Source: Burkholderiales bacterium Ga0077543 | Lineage (GTDB): Bacteria; Pseudomonadota; Gammaproteobacteria; Burkholderiales; Burkholderiaceae_C | NCBI GenBank assembly: GCA_001464055.1 | Contig: LNET01000086.1 | Location: 1-57,785 of the forward strand | Reading direction: 5' to 3' | DNA length: 57,785 nucleotides | Part shown: positions 53,283 through 57,785 of the stretch, one piece after another | Position numbering within the stretch: position 1 is the first letter of the stretch | Layout: each line of letters begins with the position of its first letter | Program-made: the position numbers and the translations under genes | Notes under the pieces: model-generated | What the model saw: the letters and a program-made list of their open reading frames with translations, nothing else | The model's database searches: none | Told to the model about the DNA's origin: nothing

Positions 53283-55121
53283 TCAGCTGCCCTCGCGCGA
53301 AGCGCGCTTGCGATCGTGTTCCTTCAGGTGGCGCTTGCGCACGCGGATGCTCTTGGGTGTGATCTCGACCAGTTCGTCGTCGTCGATGAACTCGACCGCG
53401 TACTCCAGCGTCAGGTCGATCGGCGGCGTGATCTTGATCGCGTCTTCCTTGCCGCTGACGCGGAAGTTGGTCAGCTGCTTGGTGCGCGTGGCGTTCACCA
53501 CGAGGTCGTTGTCGCGGCTGTGGATACCGACGATCATGCCTTCGTAGACCGGGTCGTTGGGCTTGACGAACATGCGGCCGCGGTCGTCGAGCTTGCCCAG
53601 GGCATAGGTGAAGATCTCGCCGTCGTCCATGCTGATCAGCACGCCGTTCTTGCGGCCTTCGATCTCGCCCTTGTAGGGTTCATAGCCGTCGAAGATGTTG
53701 CTGATGAGGCCCGTGCCGCGCGTCAGGTTCATGAACTCGTTGGAAAATCCGATGAGCCCGCGTGCCGGGATGCGGTACTCCAGCCGCACGCGGCCACGGC
53801 CGTCGGTTTCCATGTTGACGAGGTCGCCCTTGCGCGCACCCAGCGCCTGCATCACGCCGCCCTGGTGGGCGTCTTCGATGTCGGCGGTCACGAGTTCGAT
53901 GGGTTCGCACTTCTCGCCGTTGATCTGCTGGAACACCACGCGCGGCTTGCTCACGGCCATCTCGTAGCCTTCACGACGCATGTTCTCGAGCAGGATGGTC
54001 AGGTGCAATTCGCCCCGGCCGCTGACCTCGAAGATGCCGTCTTCGCCGCTTTCCTTCACCCGCAGAGCGACGTTGCTCTGCAGTTCCTTCTGCAGCCGGT
54101 CCCAGATCTGGCGGCTGGTGACGAACTTGCCTTCGCGGCCGGCCAGCGGGCTGTTGTTGACACAGAAGTTCATGGTCAACGTGGGCTCGTCGACGTGCAG
54201 CATGGGCAGCGGCATCGGGTTCAGCGGGTCGGTGATGGTCACGCCGATGCCGATGTTCTCCATGCCGTTGACGAGCACGATGTCGCCCGGGCCGGCTTCG
54301 GTGGCCTGCACACGTTCCAGGCCCTCGAAGGTCAGCACCTGGTTGACACGACCCTTGAAGGTCTTGCCTCCCTCTTCGGGCGTGCCTTCGCAGACCAGAA
54401 CTTCCTGCATCGGCTTCAAGGTGCCGGCCGTGACGCGGCCCACGCCGATGCGGCCGACGAAGGTGGAATAGTCCAGCGACGAGATCTGCAACTGCAGCGG
54501 TGCTGCCGGGTCGCCCTGGTGCGCCGGCACGTGGCTGAGCACGGTCTCGAACAGCGGCGACAGGTCGGGGCCCCATTGCTCACCCGCCGGACCTTCGGTC
54601 AGCGAGGCCCAGCCGTTCAGGCCCGAGGCGTAGACCACCGGGAAGTCGAGCTGTGTTTCGGTGGCGCCGAGCTTGTCGAAAAGCTCGAAGGCGGCGTTGA
54701 TGACGTAATCCGGACGCGCACCCGGCTTGTCCACCTTGTTCACCACGACGATGGGCTTCAGGCCCAGGGCCAGCGCCTTCTTCGTGACGAAGCGCGTCTG
54801 CGGCATCGGGCCTTCCTGCGCGTCGATCAGCAACACCACGCCGTCGACCATGGACAGCGCTCGCTCCACTTCGCCACCGAAGTCGGCGTGGCCGGGGGTG
54901 TCGACGATGTTGATGTGCGTGCCTTTCCAGGTCACGGCACAGTTCTTCGCCAGGATGGTGATGCCACGTTCACGTTCGATGTCGTTGCTGTCCATCACGC
55001 GTTCGGCGACCTTTTCGTTCTCACGGAAGGTGCCGCTCTGGCGCAGCAGCATGTCGACGAGCGTGGTCTTGCCATGGTCGACGTGGGCGATGATGGCGAT
55101 GTTGCGGATTTGCTTGGTCAT
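53283..55121 (-). CDS. typA: Ribosome-associated GTPase TypA/BipA
   Basis: 612 residues. G1 HVDHGKTTL, effector region GITILAKN, G3 [12 protein letters not shown]4 [11 protein letters not shown]; then EF-Tu domain II, EF-G-like domains and the BipA-specific C-terminus. A translational GTPase of the 50S subunit. ATGA overlap with truB. Confidence 0.96.
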   Translation of the reverse strand: MTKQIRNIAIIAHVDHGKTTLVDMLLRQSGTFRENEKVAERVMDSNDIERERGITILAKNCAVTWKGTHINIVDTPGHADFGGEVERALSMVDGVVLLIDAQEGPMPQTRFVTKKALALGLKPIVVVNKVDKPGARPDYVINAAFELFDKLGATETQLDFPVVYASGLNGWASLTEGPAGEQWGPDLSPLFETVLSHVPAHQGDPAAPLQLQISSLDYSTFVGRIGVGRVTAGTLKPMQEVLVCEGTPEEGGKTFKGRVNQVLTFEGLERVQATEAGPGDIVLVNGMENIGIGVTITDPLNPMPLPMLHVDEPTLTMNFCVNNSPLAGREGKFVTSRQIWDRLQKELQSNVALRVKESGEDGIFEVSGRGELHLTILLENMRREGYEMAVSKPRVVFQQINGEKCEPIELVTADIEDAHQGGVMQALGARKGDLVNMETDGRGRVRLEYRIPARGLIGFSNEFMNLTRGTGLISNIFDGYEPYKGEIEGRKNGVLISMDDGEIFTYALGKLDDRGRMFVKPNDPVYEGMIVGIHSRDNDLVVNATRTKQLTNFRVSGKEDAIKITPPIDLTLEYAVEFIDDDELVEITPKSIRVRKRHLKEHDRKRASREGS

Positions 55122-56116
55122 GATGGTTCTTGAAGCCTGGTGGCTGAAATCTGGGCCTGCACCTCGATGGGGCTGAGCAGGCGGTCGGCGATCAATTCGC
55201 CAGCGGTGATGTGGCCGGTGCCGAGGAAGTCTCGTGGGCTGTTGGCGTTGACGACACCGCCGTCGTCGGGGTCGGCGTTGGCCACGCGGTACACCCGGAC
55301 CCTGGGTGCGTCGGCCAGCTGCACCCTTCGTCGCAGCCCGGTCAGGAAACGGCCGGCCTCGTCATCGGGCAAGCGAACTTCGGGCCAGCCTTGAAGCAGC
55401 ACGTCGGGCGGCAGCAGTCGGGCTTCGCGTTCGGTTTCGCTCATGTTCTGCAGGGCCTCGATCGTCACCGCCTGGCCCAGGTCCAGGGGCCCCGCCGTGG
55501 TTCGCCGCAAGGCAGACAGATGGGCGCCGCAACCCAGCGCCGCGCCCATGTCTTCGGCCAGGGTACGGATGTAGGTCCCTTTGCTGCACTGGACGTCGAT
55601 CACGAGCTGGGGAGACTGCCAAGCTACGATGTCGATGCGATGAATCGTCACCTCGCGCGTGGCACGCTCGATCTCGATGCCCTGTCGCGCGTAGTCGTAA
55701 AGCGCCCTGCCCTCGTGTTTCAGCGCCGAGTGCATGGGCGGCAGCTGGTGATGGCGGCCGGTGAACCGCTCGCAGGCGGCTTCGATGGCGGGCAGGTCCA
55801 GATCGACAGGGTGCTCGGCCAGCACCTCGCCTTCGGCATCGCCGGTGCTGGTGCGCTGGCCCAGGCGCAAGGTGGCGCGATAGCCCTTGTCGGCGTCCAG
55901 ACTGACCTGGCTGAACTTCGTGGCTGCGCCAAAGCACAGCGGCAGCAGACCAGTAGCCAGAGGGTCCAGCGTGCCTGTGTGGCCACCCTTTTCGGCGCGC
56001 AGCATGCCCTTGGTCTTTTGCAGGGCGTCGTTGCTCGTGAAGCCCAGCGGCTTGTCGAGCAGCAGCACACCGTGCAGTGCACGGCGCTGTTGACGGGGCC
56101 TGCCGCTAGCTGGCAT
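55118..56116 (-). CDS. truB: tRNA pseudouridine(55) synthase TruB
   Basis: 332 residues from ATG 56116. [15 protein letters not shown], catalytic Asp in [24 protein letters not shown] and [12 protein letters not shown]. Modifies U55 of tRNAs. ATG overlaps the rbfA stop by one base (TGATG). Confidence 0.96.
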   Translation of the reverse strand: MPASGRPRQQRRALHGVLLLDKPLGFTSNDALQKTKGMLRAEKGGHTGTLDPLATGLLPLCFGAATKFSQVSLDADKGYRATLRLGQRTSTGDAEGEVLAEHPVDLDLPAIEAACERFTGRHHQLPPMHSALKHEGRALYDYARQGIEIERATREVTIHRIDIVAWQSPQLVIDVQCSKGTYIRTLAEDMGAALGCGAHLSALRRTTAGPLDLGQAVTIEALQNMSETEREARLLPPDVLLQGWPEVRLPDDEAGRFLTGLRRRVQLADAPRVRVYRVANADPDDGGVVNANSPRDFLGTGHITAGELIADRLLSPIEVQAQISATRLQEPS

Positions 56117-56481
56117 CAGTCTTCCTTGGCCCGGGTCGAATTGGCGCGGGCGATCAGGGCCGACAGGTCGGCGGCACGCTCGGTCGTCTGGTCGTACTGG
56201 AAATGCAGGGTCGGGACGGTGTGGATCGACAGGCGCTTGAACAACCCGTTGCGCAGGAAGCCGGCGGCTTCGTTCAGCCCTTCGGCACATTCCGCAGGGT
56301 CGCCCAGCAACACGCTGAAGTAGACCTTGGCATGCGCATAGTCGGGTGTCACCTCGACGGCGTTCAGCGTGACCATGCCCACGCGCGGGTCCTTCAACTC
56401 GCGGATGAGCTCGGCCAGGTCGCGCTGGATCTGGTCGGCAACGCGAAAGCTGCGGTTGACGGTGGATTTCTTGTGTCGCAT
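56116..56481 (-). CDS. rbfA: 30S ribosome-binding factor RbfA
   Basis: 121 residues. KH-type fold with [23 protein letters not shown] (in part), [15 protein letters not shown] and a C-terminal [18 protein letters not shown]. 16S rRNA maturation and cold adaptation. Usual position between infB and truB. Confidence 0.95.
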   Translation of the reverse strand: MRHKKSTVNRSFRVADQIQRDLAELIRELKDPRVGMVTLNAVEVTPDYAHAKVYFSVLLGDPAECAEGLNEAAGFLRNGLFKRLSIHTVPTLHFQYDQTTERAADLSALIARANSTRAKED

Positions 56482-56512
56482 GGGGTGTTCCTGGGGGCGG
56501 GACCCTCAAATA

Positions 56513-56544
56513 CAAACCCCGCCTCTTTTTGGAGGCGGGGTTTG
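56513..56544 (-). terminator. Stem-loop between infB and rbfA
   Basis: A 13-base perfect inverted repeat: CAAACCCCGCCTC (56513-56525) and GAGGCGGGGTTTG (56532-56544), with a six-base loop. On the minus strand it is followed by TATTTGAG rather than a clean U run, so it may be a partial terminator, attenuator or processing site rather than a full stop. Confidence 0.6.
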
Positions 56545-56566
56545 CGGGTGAAGGCAAAAACCGCCG

Positions 56567-57785
56567 TTAAAGCGTGCGGGCCACTTCCTTCACCTCGAAG
56601 AATTCGAGCTGGTCGCCTTCCTTGATGTCGTTGTAGTTCTTCAGCTTGATGCCGCACTCGAAGCCTTCGCTGACCTCGCGCACATCGTCCTTCATGCGGC
56701 GCACCGATTCGATCTCGCCGGTGTAGATGACGACGTTCTCGCGCAGCAGGCGGAAGCGCGAGTTGCGCACCACGCGGCCGGCGGTGACCATGCTGCCGGC
56801 CACCGTGCCGATCTTGCTGGCCACGAACACGGTGCGGATCTCGGCCGTGCCGATGACCTCTTCGCGCTGCTCGGGCGCCAGCATGCCGCCCATGGCCGCC
56901 TTGATCTCGTCTACGGCGTCATAGATGATGTTGTAGTACTTGATCTGAACACCGTTGCCTTCGGCCAGCTTGCGCGCGCCGGCATCCGCCCGGGTGTTGA
57001 AGCCGATGATGATGGCCTTGCTGGCGATGGCCAGGTTGATGTCGGATTCGCTGATGCCGCCCACCGCCGCATGCACGATCTGCACCTTGACTTCGGGCGT
57101 GGACAGCTTCACCAGGCTTTGCGCCAAGGCTTCCTGCGAGCCCTGCACGTCGGCCTTGACGATCAGGCTCAGCGTCTGCGCCGCGGTCTCGCCCATGTTC
57201 TCGAACATGCCTTCCAGCTTGGCTGCCTGGCGACGGTTCAACGTCACCTCGCGGTACTTGCCCTGGCGGAAGGTGGCGATCTCGCGCGCCCGGCGCTCGT
57301 CGTTCAGCACCATGAATTCGTCACCGGCTTGCGGCACCTCGGTCAGGCCCTGGATTTCCACCGGCAGCGAAGGGCCGGCCGATTCGATGCTCTTGCCGTC
57401 CTCGTCCAGCATGGCGCGCACGCGGCCGAAACTGGAACCTGCCAGCACGACGTCGCCTTTCCTCAGCGTGCCGCTCTGCACCAGGATGGTGGCCACCGGG
57501 CCACGGCCCTTGTCAAGACGGGCTTCGATGACGATGCCCTTGGCGGCGGCATCCTTCGGAGCGCGCAGCTCCAGCACCTCGGCCTGCAGCAACACCTGTT
57601 CGAGCAGCGTGTCGATGCCCGTTCCGACCTTGGCCGAAACACCCACGAACGGTGAATCGCCGCCGAATTCCTCGGGGATGACACCCTCGGCCACGAGTTC
57701 GCTCTTCACGCGCTCGAGGTTCGAATCGGGCTTGTCGATCTTGTTCATGGCCACGACCAGGGGCACACCGGCGGCTTTCGCGTGG
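56567..57785 (-). CDS. infB: Translation initiation factor IF-2, C-terminal part
   Basis: About 405 residues; the gene continues beyond the window end. G4 motif [13 protein letters not shown], then [17 protein letters not shown], domain II and the C-terminal fMet-tRNA binding domain with [21 protein letters not shown] in parts. Order infB-rbfA-truB-typA is in keeping with betaproteobacteria. Confidence 0.96.
   Translation of the reverse strand, partial: HAKAAGVPLVVAMNKIDKPDSNLERVKSELVAEGVIPEEFGGDSPFVGVSAKVGTGIDTLLEQVLLQAEVLELRAPKDAAAKGIVIEARLDKGRGPVATILVQSGTLRKGDVVLAGSSFGRVRAMLDEDGKSIESAGPSLPVEIQGLTEVPQAGDEFMVLNDERRAREIATFRQGKYREVTLNRRQAAKLEGMFENMGETAAQTLSLIVKADVQGSQEALAQSLVKLSTPEVKVQIVHAAVGGISESDINLAIASKAIIIGFNTRADAGARKLAEGNGVQIKYYNIIYDAVDEIKAAMGGMLAPEQREEVIGTAEIRTVFVASKIGTVAGSMVTAGRVVRNSRFRLLRENVVIYTGEIESVRRMKDDVREVSEGFECGIKLKNYNDIKEGDQLEFFEVKEVARTL

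Noticed and set aside
1..57785. CRISPR arrays, rRNA, tRNA, insertion sequences, prophage genes
   Set aside because: No regular direct repeats, no transposase or integrase motifs and no tRNA-like cloverleaf noticed in the gaps by eye.

Overview
The window is high-GC DNA from a betaproteobacterium, most likely a Burkholderiales member near Comamonadaceae/Sphaerotilaceae. This rests on family-level recognition: two orphan Bug-type solute-binding proteins, the order typA-truB-rbfA-infB, a complete System I cytochrome c maturation operon, and a betaproteobacterial GC-rich intergenic repeat.

Layout. 1-1048: end of a branched-chain amino-acid type ABC transporter (livG', livF). 1050-3580: small accessory patch (unknown protein, decayed SRAP/YedK gene, Xre-RES toxin-antitoxin pair). 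3581-17133: a catabolic island. One arm (minus strand) is BKACE, quinone-reductase-like protein, TauE/SafE permease and IclR regulator. The divergent arm (plus strand) is biotin carrier protein, biotin carboxylase, 5S-type carboxyltransferase, second BKACE, TAXI-TRAP transporter (permease frameshifted), SDR and LigE-like GST. A Bug protein at 16159-17133 shares a promoter element with this island. 17340-38839: a C2-sulfonate catabolic supercluster comprising SulP, SauT-like ligase, SauS-like acylating aldehyde dehydrogenase, Bug protein, IclR (SauR-like), CobT/CobS, IclR, xsc, pta, LysR, soeABC, an IseJ-like GMC dehydrogenase and an IseR-like IclR. 38885-41719: small membrane protein, relic of an ABC ATPase, orphan sensor kinase. 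41844-48855: ccmABCDEFGHI. 48845-57785: two hydrolases, a wax-ester synthase family protein, an EamA exporter, then typA, truB, rbfA and the 3' part of infB.

How the genes fit together. In the sulfonate cluster, sulfoacetate would be activated by SauT and reduced by SauS to sulfoacetaldehyde. Isethionate would be oxidised to the same aldehyde by the GMC enzyme. Xsc then gives acetyl phosphate and sulfite, Pta gives acetyl-CoA, SoeABC oxidises sulfite and SulP may export sulfate. The neighbouring island has the parts for an unusual route: an SDR makes a ketone from a secondary alcohol, a three-subunit biotin carboxylase turns it into a beta-keto acid, and BKACE cleaves that with acetyl-CoA to acetoacetate plus an acyl-CoA. 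If the ketone were a sulfonated methyl ketone such as sulfoacetone, the acyl-CoA would be sulfoacetyl-CoA, the substrate of SauS, joining the two clusters. That link is inference from gene content and chemistry. The individual protein families are well supported by motifs.
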